A stretch of DNA of 64,000 nt. Source: Uranotaenia lowii. Taxonomy: Eukaryota > Arthropoda > Insecta > Diptera > Culicidae. The DNA lies in NCBI RefSeq assembly GCF_029784155.1, contig NC_073692.1:161167582-161231581 (forward strand). The letters run 5' to 3'. The position numbers and the translations under genes are program-made. Under the pieces are notes generated by a model. The model did no database searches and was not told the DNA's origin. It worked only from the letters and a program-made list of their open reading frames with translations. Below are positions 22,312 to 33,984 of the stretch, piece after piece. Within the stretch, counting starts at the first letter, position 1. Every line of letters begins with the position of its first letter.

Positions 22312-23739
22312 TTTGGTCATATTTTTCCTCAGCCCAGTGAACATTTAGGTCTGTATATTTCAGTTGTTTCTGAAACATACACACTATTGTACAATCTGAA
22401 AAAGTTGTAGAGAATATTCTATATGTGCCTGTACGTAAAAAAATGGAGGCAATATACGGACCAAAATTTGCTCACCTTGAAAATATAAAACTTTGTATTG
22501 CGTTTTCAACAATTTGATAGCAACTTTGCTTTGCACAAAATCTTAGGATTGTACAACTTACAACTTTCTATTGCCTGTCTTACAATTTGATAACAATTTC
22601 CTTTTGCAGGTAGCCTGAGGTTTGTACAGTTTTCTTCACCATTCAATACAATTTATTGTAACTGTATCCCAAAGCAATTATATTTTTCCCTTATTACGAT
22701 TTTACAATGAATCGCCGTGAATACAATAGAATTTAATGTTTACTGCGAATAAAATTGAACCATATACAACTTTATGTGTCTTTGATTAAATTGATGAACC
22801 TTGTTATAAAAATACTGTATGCCAATTTCCAAATACTGCGTATGCGTATTGTCATCTTGTAAACGTTCTTAACTTTAACTCTTGGTTTTATAAAGCATAT
22901 GTTGTTGATCAATCTTCCCTCAGTATCGAACTCACAACGTTTCGATCCCTGTCCTTGGATACTTCCTTGGCGCCATTTCATGTGGATACAAACAAGCAAA
23001 TTTGTTCATGTACAGTTGAGAGTTCCGTTCAAAAATCAGTTGATCGTATAAAATACCACTGACTGCATCATTTCGGTTTCCAAATCTATATATAGATGCA
23101 GTTTTTTTTTTTTATATACAACTTTAACCTATCTCATAGACGATTCTATAACAATCAATAATAGTATTAAGCGCTGTGCGATCTTAGCTATCTATTTACT
23201 GTACTGTTAAACGATTCGACAATCTGCATGCAATACATAGATGTTGTCAGTGTTGTCAGTATACGATGATTACGATATTACTTAGCATTGGAATTGCATT
23301 ATTAACAATTATTTACCGATTAAGTTTATCTCAATAAGCGACTTAGAATGACAAATACGAATAGATTGTTTAAATTCCATTATACGATGTTCTCACAATT
23401 ACTGTACGACCTTTCATGGAAATAATGTGTCATCGTAGATCGCGAGCATGAAAGATTGCTTAATTGTACAGTGGGAATAAATATTGAGCTTTCCACAATT
23501 CTACTGTGATTCGAAACGACTTTATTGATCTTCCTACATGATTAACAAAATGTTATCGTATATAAGAACTATACAAACCATAAACGATAAAAATAACTTG
23601 GTTTAGCTACAACATGATGTTTATACAATTCCAATCTAAACTGGATGCTTATACAATATACAATGAACACTACTTTACGATTTCTGGTTATCTGGGAGCC
23701 GTCTTAAGAGCTAGATGTCTGAAATTCGGCATGGATGCT
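22312..23739. other. AT-rich DNA with dense ACAATT/ACGAT words
   Basis: From about 22480 to 23690 short words such as TACAATT, TTGTACA and TACGAT recur at irregular spacing on both strands. This suggests an old repetitive element, but no clean unit or termini could be fixed. No gene is seen. Confidence 0.3.
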
Positions 23740-24585
23740 CATAAAAACCGGAAATGATGAAAAATGTTTTCAGATTTACGTCGTCCATACAAAACAAATA
23801 TTGTTTTCGCGATATTGATGTTACTTTTCGTCGAATTGTGTTGAAAATTTGCACATGAGTGTTTTGAAAGACGAGCAATCGATTTCAGGTGTCAAATTTT
23901 GTGTAAAGGGTCAGCCAAAGGGGTCGTTCATATTAACTATTCACTGCTTTAGCGATATTGACGTTATTATACATCGAATTCAGCTGAAAATTGGTTGACG
24001 ATAGTTTTTAGTGACGTGCAATCTATTTCAGGCATCAAGCTACACATCGAATTCAGATGAAAATGGGCACACGAGAGTTTTGAGAGGCAAGCAATCGATT
24101 TCAGGTATTAAATTCAGTGTAAGGGGACGGCAAAGGGGGTCGTCCATATTAACCTTTCAATATTTTTGCAATATCGTCGTTATCATACATCGGATTGGGA
24201 TGAAAATTTGCACACGGTGGTTTTCAGGGACGGGCAATCGATTTCAGATGTCAAATGTATTACCAGGGGTCGACGGAAGGGGTCATCCATATAAATAAAT
24301 GTGTCACTGTTTTTAGCAATATTGACGTTATTAGTTATTAGCAATATTGACGTTAGTTATTAGTCGAAATTTATACACGGGGTTTTTTCGGCACCGTCAA
24401 TTGATTCTTTATATCAAATTTAGTAGCAAACGACAGAAAAATTGATCGTTCAATATTTTTGCAATTTTACTTAACAATGCATTCGGAAATGCACCTGAAA
24501 AATGCTTGGCAATTGATTTTCATACAAACTGTTCATGCCATATTCCAAGTTGAAAGCGAAACGGAGTTCGTATGGGATCAGCTAG
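23740..24585 (+). mobile_element. Helitron-like 3' portion with a 143-bp tandem array
   Basis: Diverged units each contain GCAATCGATTTCAGG, at 23875, 24018, 24091 and 24233. The spacings are 143, 73 and 142 bp, so one unit is truncated. The region ends TCAGCTAG at 24585 followed by T. A short CGAA/TTCG hairpin lies at 24557-24570, 15 nt before the end, matching Helitron 3' ends (hairpin plus CTRR, inserted before T). I could not find the 5' terminus, so only the 3' boundary is supported. Confidence 0.55.
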
Positions 24586-25996
24586 TATAAACATATTTTC
24601 AAAAGTTACTATTTTTTATACGATATCCAATTTATGTAAACAAACTTACATATGTTTTAACAAAAAGTGCTTATTATATTTATTATTCAAGCTTTGTATA
24701 GGCAAAAATAGCATAACAAATTCTTAAGTCCAAATAGTTGGAATGTGTCACATGAAGATATGTTTAGTTCCGTTTTATTTTTTTCGTATCCCCGAGTACG
24801 CTTTTTTAAATATTTTTTTAGATTTGGCATGAATCTGAAATTTATTCGAAGCTTGAAAATAGATTTTTTGAAAATGATGTTTCAATAAGTATGAGAACAT
24901 TAACATACAGCAAGATTTGATCATCTTAAACCAACATTTTTGGCTGGGAGTGTATTCGAAAAAAATATGCAACACTTTGTTTTATGAATAATTTTTGAAT
25001 GCAGGGATGGAAATTGATGAAATTTTCTAGTTGGGTAATGTTGTACGTGTACAAAACTTGATGATAATCTGTCAAGTGATTTTTGAGATATCGCCAAATG
25101 CCGAAGTTTATTGCCAAAATGTTTTGGACAGGATCGAGAAAAATCCAGAGAAGTCCCATTGAGAGACCCAAAACAGCTGAAAATAATTTATTCGACCAAA
25201 GTTTACATGGTAAATTGTCTTGGAAAGCCTAGAGGATCCATTAGTGAGCTAAAGTTTGAATAAAAGTGAATATGATTGATTCCATGAAGTTAAGGAATTT
25301 GAGAGGTTTTTTCAAGCTTAATCTGAAAATATTTATATAGGAAGAGATGTAAAAGTTAAATCATTTTAAATGGTTCATCTAGCTGACTGATTAACAGCCC
25401 AGACTTTATTTTTACAAGATAGAAAATGTGCCCACCGGTAGAATAAATAAAATACGGTGGTCAAATCTTGCGCAAAATATTTGGACTGCTAGTGGGAAGA
25501 TATATTGAAAAACTTCGTATTAAGCAGCAAAACGAACTCTTTAGAAGTCACCTGGCAGGTTTCCAACCAGAAACTTTTCGTTGACAAGTCTCCCCTGTTT
25601 TCCCGGAGATAAACAAGGAGAAAAAATTGAAAAATATAATGTCTCTTGCTTGAGAGCGCCAACCATCTGTGGAAACTGCAAATCAGTCAGTGTTTCTTAA
25701 CAATTGACACGATGAATGGCAAAAAATATAAAGAAGACTGCCTCCAAATGCGACAGTTTTCTCTGCATTGATCCCACAAAATTTATACTGTGTTTAAGTT
25801 GCCTAGAATCGTTCCATTACGTAAAAATTGTCAAATATGTAGTTTTTGTGCCGAAAGAGGACAGTCAGGTAAATTTGTTATAAATTTGACCAAATTCATA
25901 ATATTGAGTAATTTTGCAAGTCAAGCTACAGGAAACAGAAAACGTAATCAAAGAATGCCTTGATTTTAAAAAGGATGGTCTTGATATTAACTTAGA
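24586..25996. other. AT-rich non-coding DNA with one repeat arm
   Basis: 24943-25150 is related to the arm at 10413-10590 (GGGAGTGTAT, TGCAACACTTTG, GATGAAATTTTC) and is probably a solo or truncated copy of that family. The rest shows no gene or clear element. Confidence 0.4.
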
Positions 25997-26292
25997 GCAA
26001 GTTCACTGGTGTTGGGAAAAAGTGGTAGAAATTTTGTCACTTTTTGCACATTTTGAAAATTTTGCCATGCAAAAACATTTTCAAGATCTGCGGCCTTCAA
26101 GTTTTTTAACAACACGTGTTGTAGTTTCACATACTGTGATGCAAAAATTGCAATATTTCTTTCACATACGGCTGAAATAGAAACAGTGCTGTAAAAAATA
26201 CAACGCCCAACGATCTTGAAAACATTTTTGCATGGTAAAATTTTCAAAATGTCCAAATTTCTACCACTTTTTCTCGACAACAATGAACTTGC
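25997..26292. repeat. palindromic element, arms of 81-92 bp
   Basis: The left arm (25997-26088, starting GCAAGTTCA and ending TTTTCAAGATC) and the right arm (26212-26292) are reverse complements apart from scattered mismatches and a short gap. The centre contains a perfect palindrome ACAACACGTGTTGT near 26108-26121. This could be a small foldback MITE; no protein frame is expected. The overlapping open frames on both strands are a by-product of the symmetry. Confidence 0.8.
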
Positions 26293-27816
26293 TATTAGAA
26301 AAAAAAGTCGATATTGCATTTAAATAAATCATAATCAGGAGGTCTAAGTTTAAAAATTCAACATGAATATAAACAGAAGAAATGATAAATTTTATAGTAA
26401 GCTAACAGAATCTTGTAGTACTAACCATAATTGTTCAAATTTGTTATCTAAATCCTTTGCGTAACAAAAAATCAGCGAAAAGAAACAATACATTTAATTT
26501 AAATAACGCATCAGACATAACAACCGAAAAATTCAACTTTTACAATTATTAATTCCGGATAGGAATTTCCATCAAAATATTTTGATATTGTTTTTTCTCG
26601 AAGGACGATATTAAATTTAAAAATTGAAATTAGGAGAAATGGAAAATAGAAATTTAAAATAGCAAACCAGCTTCAAAATTTAAAGTTAGAATTTTGAAGA
26701 ACAGCATTACAGAATATTTATTTGATTTTAAGTTCTGATGTTAGATTGTTTTTCAAATTAAGAACTAACTTTATGAAATGAGGATGGAAAATAACAACCA
26801 ATGATCGATTCTGATGACTGATTATCGAGTGCAAATATCATTTAAAATAAAAACAAAAAAAATATATTTCAAAGTGGATATATCTAACTTAATTTGAATA
26901 TAATAAATCTGATTTAAATTTTAAGTCAATATTGATGAGTTTAGCATGCAAAGTTCATTTATTATTTTGCTTAAACATTCAGTAAACCACGACAAAAAAA
27001 TCCAAAGCTCAGAAACAACGTTCAACACATGTCACGCCTTGTTACTTTAGAGAGTTATGAACTATATAAAACTCGATAACTAATGCAAGGAAACAATTTC
27101 ATGAAAATAGTTGTCTATTCAGTTAGAAAAGATGACATATGTTATTGATATACGAATAATAGTAATGCAATGAAAATACTGAATTTTTACTCTAATAAGT
27201 AAATTAAGTAAGTTCAAAAGGGTATGAATTTTTTTTTAATTGTAAAAGAAACTCTGAATCCTTTTTCTGTTTTTTTTTGTGTTTGTCTTATTTCTCCCAG
27301 TTGTTTACAATGTTTTTTTTCTAATTTTTCTATTTTAAAAGGTTTTGAATCCACACCTTTTTTGAGTTCATGTGTATATCGGTTATTTTGAATTTTGAAA
27401 TCTTAGCTGAAAAAAATATTATGTTTGAGATTATTTTAGTATTCACGTTCCATAAAATTTGAATAAAGATATCGCTTGTGAGATAAAAATATAAATACAG
27501 AGCTTCCATCTGCAATTTGAATAAATAGTTCCGACATTAGCGACGGTGGATAAATTTACGTGATTTATCAGTTTGAAAATTATCCATTGACAATTGAAAA
27601 AAAAAACAGTTGTTTATTGATACCTATCTATAAAATTTGTAATACTAGAAAATTTTTATTTTCAAAATGATCAAGTTTAAATTTCTTGAAAACTTAAACA
27701 TTGATCAAAATTTCAATATCTAAATTTAAAGCCTCTAAAAGAATTGATCTTAGTTTCAAATACATTATAGCCAATATTTAAGACAAAAATATGCAAAAAA
27801 AGTTTTCAAGCCCATA
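26293..27816. other. AT-rich non-coding DNA
   Basis: No gene, RNA or clear repeat is seen. Base composition is very AT-rich with frequent homopolymer runs. Confidence 0.4.
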
Positions 27817-28005
27817 TCTATATATATAAAAATGAATGTTTGTCTGTCTGTCTGTTCCCTATAGACTCGGAAACTACTGAACCGATCATCGTGAAACTTG
27901 GCATCTGAGGGTTTTTGGGGCCGGGGATGGTTTCTATAATAGTTACAAACCACCCCGACTTAAGGGAGGAGGGGCTCCCATACAAATTTTGTAGTTTTTC
28001 GAAAC

Positions 28006-28660
28006 AAATTAAAGTCATGACATCCATTTTCTCGAGATTTTTTTTCCTTTGGGCGGTTTGTTTTTCGTCTCTATGGACGAGGCGTCGCGAGCAAACGTCG
28101 TGAGAGGATAGTAACCATGGCATAGCATACTGATCAGTGGAAATATTTTGGCGCGTATTTCTCAACCAAGCATATTTTCAATGAAAGGGGTGGCGATATG
28201 AAGCCTTGATGTGATTTTTTTCCTTCTTGATTCCTAGCTCATTTGTACAGCACATGGCTATGAATGACGCCAAGATGTGACCTAGATTGACATTTTGCCG
28301 ATCGAATAAAACATATACCTACCTACAATTTTTTTTTGCCAAAATCATAAATTGAAAAGTCATGGCATCCATTTTTAGAGATTTTCTTTTCTTTGAGGGG
28401 TTTATTTTTCGTCTCTATGGTCACGCAAACGTTCGTCACAAGTGGATAGTAATCAAAACATGCTGTTCATTGATCGCTGGAAACATTTAACAATCAGGCG
28501 CCTGTTTCTCAACCAAGTACCTATATTTTTCATTCACGTGGGGGTGATATGCAACCTAGATGTGTTTTTTCTTGCTTAATTGTACACAGCACGTGGAAAT
28601 AAATGACGCCTAGATGTGACACGGATTGGTATTTTATCAATCGAATCAAAACCAATTGAA
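28006..28660 (+). repeat. two tandem copies of a ~346-bp unit in the Helitron-like segment
   Basis: GTCATGACATCC at 28014 and GTCATGGCATCC at 28360 begin similar blocks. The same order of words follows in each: TTTTTCGTCTCTATGG, a TTTCTCAACCAAG block, AATGACGCC and AGATGTGAC. The period is 346 bp and the copies are well diverged. Confidence 0.7.
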
Positions 28661-29480
28661 AGATTAGCAAAAATACTTCCATATTTAGTTCGTGTTAATG
28701 TAGGTAGAATTTGTTGTTACTTCGCGGACAACTGAAAAAAGATACAGAAAGTTAAGAATTTACATACAATTTTTCAACCCATTTCGCCTACAAGGTTATT
28801 TTTGAATCATATTGATAACAGAAATATGAATATGATGTTGTCTACAGAGGTAGATCGGAAACATTTAGTTGAACATGTAAAAATGTACTTAATTGAAGTT
28901 TTATGAGGCGTCATTAAAATTTAAAATGATCAAAAAATCCGATCCGACACATGAACTGATTATTTATTGTTTAAAACATCAAGAGCCTTTTCTTTAAATT
29001 AGATAAGATAGGACTGACGTGTGCATAAGTGAAAGGTATCAGTGAAATAAATGATTTTTATTGACCAAAAGTGAGGGAATTCATTTTCCGAAAGAATTTT
29101 CATTCAAGGAACACTAGAGTATGTTCGAACGTTCAACTTTTCTCTGTTACTAAAAAAATAAAAAAATATGTTTTCATCTATAAATTGTTAATTCGGCCCA
29201 AATACACAACTGAAACGAATTGAGAAATGAAAATGGAAGGTTTTTATTTTAAAAAATTCTGAAAAAAATCATCGTACTTTTAGCTTACATACCAATTTGG
29301 GAAAACTTAAAGCTGTAATGTCTCATGTCCACGAGTTTGGCATATGGCGAAACATTTTTCAACATAATTTTGGTGCGAAAAGGATAGATATTCAAACTGC
29401 TTCGAAAGGCGAGGATGATGAACAAAGCTGTTTGAAAACGGTTATTAAAAATCCTTTTCATCCTTTTTTTTCAAATTTTA

Positions 29481-31444
29481 TAGCAGGCGCGGGGGTGGGA
29501 TTCTCTTAATCAGTTTCGCGTTCATAAACGAGCGATTTAAGCGCCACCTCTTTCGAGGACCGCTCGTCGAGTTTTATTGCCCGGCGAGAAACCCAACCTC
29601 AGGGCGGGTTTTACTAAGAATCCAAAAGCGGATGCGGAAACGATCGGGAGACCAAAGTTAAGGAGAAGTACTAGGGAAACTACACCTTCGATTCGAAGAG
29701 GTAGCTGGGACGCGAACCACGGTCTATCCGTTTGAAAAAAAACACACGCTTGCGTGATCGTCACAGGAGGAACTCACTTACCGGTTTTCCCCTGGGTGAC
29801 CGAAGCATAAGCGAGGGAACTGTTTTCTCGAGCAGTTCTTCCCGAAGCAAAAAAAAACAAACTACAAAAAACTAGAAACTAAAAAACGAACGGATAAACA
29901 CGTGAAATCACCTTTTTCAATCAGACTTAATGTTCTGGGAAAGCATGAACTCTCTTATTTTTCAACAAAATACATTATTGGCGGTTGAAAAAGTTTGTAT
30001 TGAGACGAAATGAAACGGAAAAAACATATTTTACATTTTTGTACAATTTCTTAAGCTAAGTTTTTATTTTAATTTTTACCTAGGATTACATATTAGCTTT
30101 TTGGGGGTTCCTTTCCCTGCTTTCCCTACGTGTGCTTAGTGAGTGAGAATGGGCTGTTATTGGCGCAGCCTTCTCAACTGGGAAACCTCGTGACTTAAAG
30201 GGTTTCCAAAAAACTGTGTGTGGCTAATTTTAGAATGGCCAAATATATCTCCTTCACATGCGCATGGGTTATTTTTAGTTGTACTTACAGTACCATTTCT
30301 GCTTACGTCGGCAAAGTAGAGCTGATTGTTGCGGGGTTGTCGAAAATAGATTCGACTGCTGGGCGGAGTATCACCGGCTCATCAGTGACCGGGAACGGCG
30401 TTGATTACGGCGTGTCGATGTTGGCGAAAACTCAGCGGTGATGATGCTGCAGATCAGCAGCGAATCAGTCTTGGTGGCCTGGAAAGGGTTGTAACGGGCA
30501 GACCACTGAACCACGTGTTGACGGGTGGTTCACTTCCGACAATTCCTGGTCGGGAAAACCTCGATCCTGTTCCGTGCACCTTCAGCGGGTTCGAGCGGCA
30601 GGTCAGCTAGCTATCGCTAGAAGCGTTGTGTTTGCTCCCTAATAAAAAACCGTTGAACGGCTGTTCAACGAAAAAAAATTAGCACACACAGTCATTCACA
30701 CACAGAAACCATAGATTTTTTTACCTTTTTTGTTTTTAAAGGCGAGCACACGATTTGAGCACACGACAACTAGCTAGCTAAACTAAATCGTCCTGTTAAT
30801 GAAGGAACATAATATGGAAAAATTAAATCTAATCTAGAAGGACACTTCACGTGTTCACATTACATCTACGAAACGCGGCCAAGTACAAAAACACTCGCTT
30901 GGGCTTAAATCACGGTCAGGATCAAAGTGGAAGAGGTGAATTCCTGGGAACCTCAGTAAGGTCGCAAGTTTGGAAAATCTGGTTTTTTTCAAAGGAATTC
31001 CGATGATCCCCGAAGGCGGTCATCGACCTTTCAAGCGTCGGTGTTTGTCATAGATGCGCTCTCGGCACGGTTTGGTAGCATCCCTTTCCTTCCCACATAA
31101 AATCAATCTACCCTCTCATTTCGATCCGCCCTTGGATCCCAACATTTACGAGGTCAAACTCTGAAGGCGACGCTAAATCAAGAACGCCTGAAATAGTCCC
31201 GATTAAGTTCGACTTCCTATGAAGAAGAACTGGTATGCAAGATTGGATGCAGTGTTATGAAGTGAAGCGCGTGGTCTGAATGCATACCTTTCTATGTAAT
31301 AGCATTTTGAAAAGGCTTATTTTGTCTTGTTGCTCTTGGTTAATGTTATCAATAATAATTGTACTAATCACGAATAAATAAATAAATAACGAAATGTATA
31401 CAAATATATCTAGGTAAATATTTACAACATGTAACAGTGTTACA
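29481..31444 (-). repeat. 3' LTR of the gypsy-class element
   Basis: 1964 bp, apparently identical to 39828-41791. On the element strand it starts TGTAACACTGTTACA, a 7-1-7 palindrome, and ends near CGCGCCTGCTA. The TA end is unusual for an LTR, so the terminus may be off by 1-3 nt. Small open frames inside (such as 30220-30441) occur in both LTRs and have no recognisable domain. A perfect 8-bp hairpin, CGTTGAAC/GTTCAACG, lies at 30651-30670 between A-runs. Confidence 0.95.
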
Positions 31445-31457
31445 TAATTCCCTACTG
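31445..31457 (-). promoter_or_regulatory. putative polypurine tract
   Basis: Next to the 3' LTR, the element strand reads AGTAGGGAATTA, a purine-rich stretch in the position where the plus-strand DNA primer forms. It is short and interrupted by T, so the call is moderate. Confidence 0.4.
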
Positions 31458-31461
31458 AAAA

Positions 31462-31504
31462 TACGAAAATTTGTTTGAATTAATAACTCAAACAAATTTT
31501 CGTA
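31462..31504. repeat. perfect 17-bp hairpin beside the 3' LTR
   Basis: 31462-31478 (TACGAAAATTTGTTTGA) is exactly complementary to 31488-31504 around a 9-nt loop. It lies 17 nt from the 3' LTR border, inside the element. The function is unknown. Confidence 0.85.
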
Positions 31505-31777
31505 GCTATTTATTGGTCTCCTATACAAACGTCTCTGTTCTGATCGTAACAACCTTGGTTGGCATACATCCACATTCATACGCAACGAAAAACAAAACAT
31601 GAATCAATTATCAATTGGAGTAATTTCCTACTCCAAAGATTATTACAAAAACTTCTTCGACATTTTAATTCATCAACCTTTACACAGAACTACACAATAA
31701 ATAAACTGAATCCTAAGTCATTCCCCTCCAGAAGTTTCGTTATCCGAAGATTCTGGAATGCTTATTCTTCGAAACTC

Positions 31778-32230
31778 AACCGGTTTGCCTCACTAAAACT
31801 ACACCAGACCTTCCTGTCCGGAAAACGTTTTATGTGGAAAACAAACACGAAAAAAAAAAACAACCGGTTTGCCTCACTGAAACTACACCAGACCTTATTG
31901 CCCGGAAAACGTTACATGTGGAAAACAAACACGAAACATAACCGGTTCGCCTCACTGTAATTACACCAGACCTTCCTGTCCGGAAAACATTACATGTGGA
32001 AAACGAACACGAAAAATAACCGGTTTGCCTCACTGTAGCTATACCAAACCTTTTTGTTCGGAAAACGCTACATGTGGAAAACAAACACGAACATAAACAA
32101 CCGGTTTGCCTCACTGCAACTACACCAGACCTTCTTGTCCGGAAAACGTCACATGTGCAAAACAAACACGGAGCAACATGCACGACTCTCTGAAACTAAA
32201 CCAGTATTGTTTAACTGGAAAACATAACAT
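31778..32230. repeat. tandem array of five to six ~80-bp units in the element's 3' region
   Basis: Units begin AACCGGTTTGCCTCACTG, at 31778, 31862, 31940, 32018 and 32099, with a decayed sixth from about 32175. Spacings are 84, 78, 78 and 81 bp, all multiples of three. Each unit contains CTACACCAGACC, a GGAAAACGT word and ACATGTGGAAAAC. On the element strand the array translates as repeats around STCNVFRxxRSGV and VRQTG; on the plus strand as NRFASLKLHQT and GKRYMWKTNT. There is no known domain. Whether it is translated is open. Confidence 0.9.
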
Positions 32231-33984
32231 GAGAAAACGAACACGAATTATTAACTCTTCATCAAAATTATTTCTTGCGAAATAATTTGAGAAGGAAAAA
32301 AAATTATTTGATTTCAATCACATTCAACCCATTCATGAACACACCTATCATTCATCGTAATGAACATATCTATTCTCTAGCATGTTGGCCGATGAGGCGC
32401 GCCACTCACCGCCAACTCTCACGCACACTGACGCAGCCAACGCAAGACGATCATAAACAGAAAGAGAAATGTCAAAAGTGGAAAATTTTCTGAACGGTTG
32501 AGTGGAGTGCGATTTCAATGGCGTGTGAAATCATTTGATTTGGCTGTAAGAGGGAACCGGATTGCTGACGATTCCTGGAATTAGCAGGACCAGGTGGCCA
32601 TGGACCGGAACGAGCTGCAGCCGATATCGGATTTTCGGCTCCTCAATCAGGAAAGTATTATGTATCGTGAGTTTGATGTTTTGTTAATTGGTTCTGTTTT
32701 TGGGGCTTGGGATGGGGTTTTCTATTTCATTTTAGGTCTAGTGATGGCTAACTAGTGCAGCAATGATGATGTGGAATACCATTCACTTGATCCGGATTAG
32801 ATTAAGGATCAGCCAACATCGGATAAGGATGCATTGGAGTGGACTTTAATGTTGGTCTGTAAAACATCCCGAATGGAATTAGGTCTCCTAGTATTGAAGA
32901 AGGATTATCCACAAATTGAAACTAACCTATGGACATTATGGCAAATAACAAGACTAAACACGGAGGAATTATCTACGGAAAAAGAAGAAAAAGTGGATTA
33001 CGAATAACAAAAACTGAATAAGGAGGAAGTCTACGGAAAAGAAAACAATGGAAAAAAAATGAAACAAGGACCAAAAACAAACTGTGAGTATTTTTGATAT
33101 TTTTTTACTAACCTAAATTTAAGTATTTACAATAGAAAAAACCGCAGGCAGGCGCGACTACTAACTTAATTAATATTTACAATACTATTTACAAGAAAAC
33201 TATGTACAAAGGGGGGAAGCAATTTCCACTCCCAAATTTTTTGCCTTTTCGGTTTTCGACGGTCGTTTGTCTGTTGCTTACCTTTTTCGTTGAGGTGTAA
33301 ACAGAACGTTATTCGAATGATTCGAGCTCAACATGAACGATTGAAGCGTTTTAATGAATTTGGAAAGACGATTAGAACTCTCTCGGAATTGTTTTGCTTT
33401 GAGGATAGGCTCATTCTTTGCTTATAGCGACCACTACTAAAATGTTGTCGAAGTCATCGCTTAGGCTCGCTTTATAATTCGTATTACACGTACTTTTGGC
33501 AGGTCATCACCTTAGCTCCTTCTTACGCTTCATGGGCACTACGACTCCTCTGAAATCAGCACCTAAACCTTCAAAGCTTCCGCCAAAATTAACATCGCTT
33601 ACCCTAGTTCATGAAAACACCCGCGTCAATCAAGTGGCATTAAAAACCAATCAAAAGGTGAATTTTTTCTGACGATTTCAGTTTTCAAATTTGAAATCAA
33701 GTTGTCACTTTTACTGAGGATTTTCATAGCTCACAAAATGAAGTTTAAAGTGGTTTCGTTTTCCACTGTGAATTAATTTTAGAATTTTGTTTTCCTGTAA
33801 GGATTAATTGTCACTTGTCTCCAAAGTTTACATAGCTTTAAAAAAAGAGTGAGCAATTAAATTTTGAATGGGTTCGATGCCCATTTGAAATGGTCTTCGA
33901 TTCGTTTCGATTTTCTTCGTGAAAATTGTTTGTCACTTGTTTCCAAGTTGTACATAGCTTTAAAAAAAATAGTTAATGGAGGTT
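32231..33984. other. element 3' internal region: no env; intron-like signals on the plus strand
   Basis: Between pol and the tandem array no sense ORF of env size exists. On the plus strand a 51-codon frame (32600-32755) starts in a good context, GGCCATGG, and ends in a hydrophobic segment. It is overlapped by an intron-like stretch, GTGAGT...TTTCATTTTAG (32667-32735, 69 nt). A second intron-like stretch (33084-33135, 52 nt) has GTGAGTA, a perfect TACTAAC branch site at 33106-33112, and ATAG. Near 33810-33977 a CACTTGT(C/T)TCCAA...TACATAGCTTTAAAA block is repeated at about 120-bp spacing. The meaning is uncertain. Confidence 0.45.

Noticed and set aside
25914..26319. Overlapping frames of 88 and 110 codons on opposite strands
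   Set aside because: They fall across the palindromic element and mirror each other; no coding signal.
30220..30610. Two small plus-strand frames, repeated exactly at 40567-40957
   Set aside because: They lie inside the LTRs, antisense to the element, with no recognisable domain; the duplication is just the LTR pair.
31445..33984. An env gene between pol and the 3' LTR
   Set aside because: No sense-strand frame of suitable length, signal peptide or membrane anchor is present.
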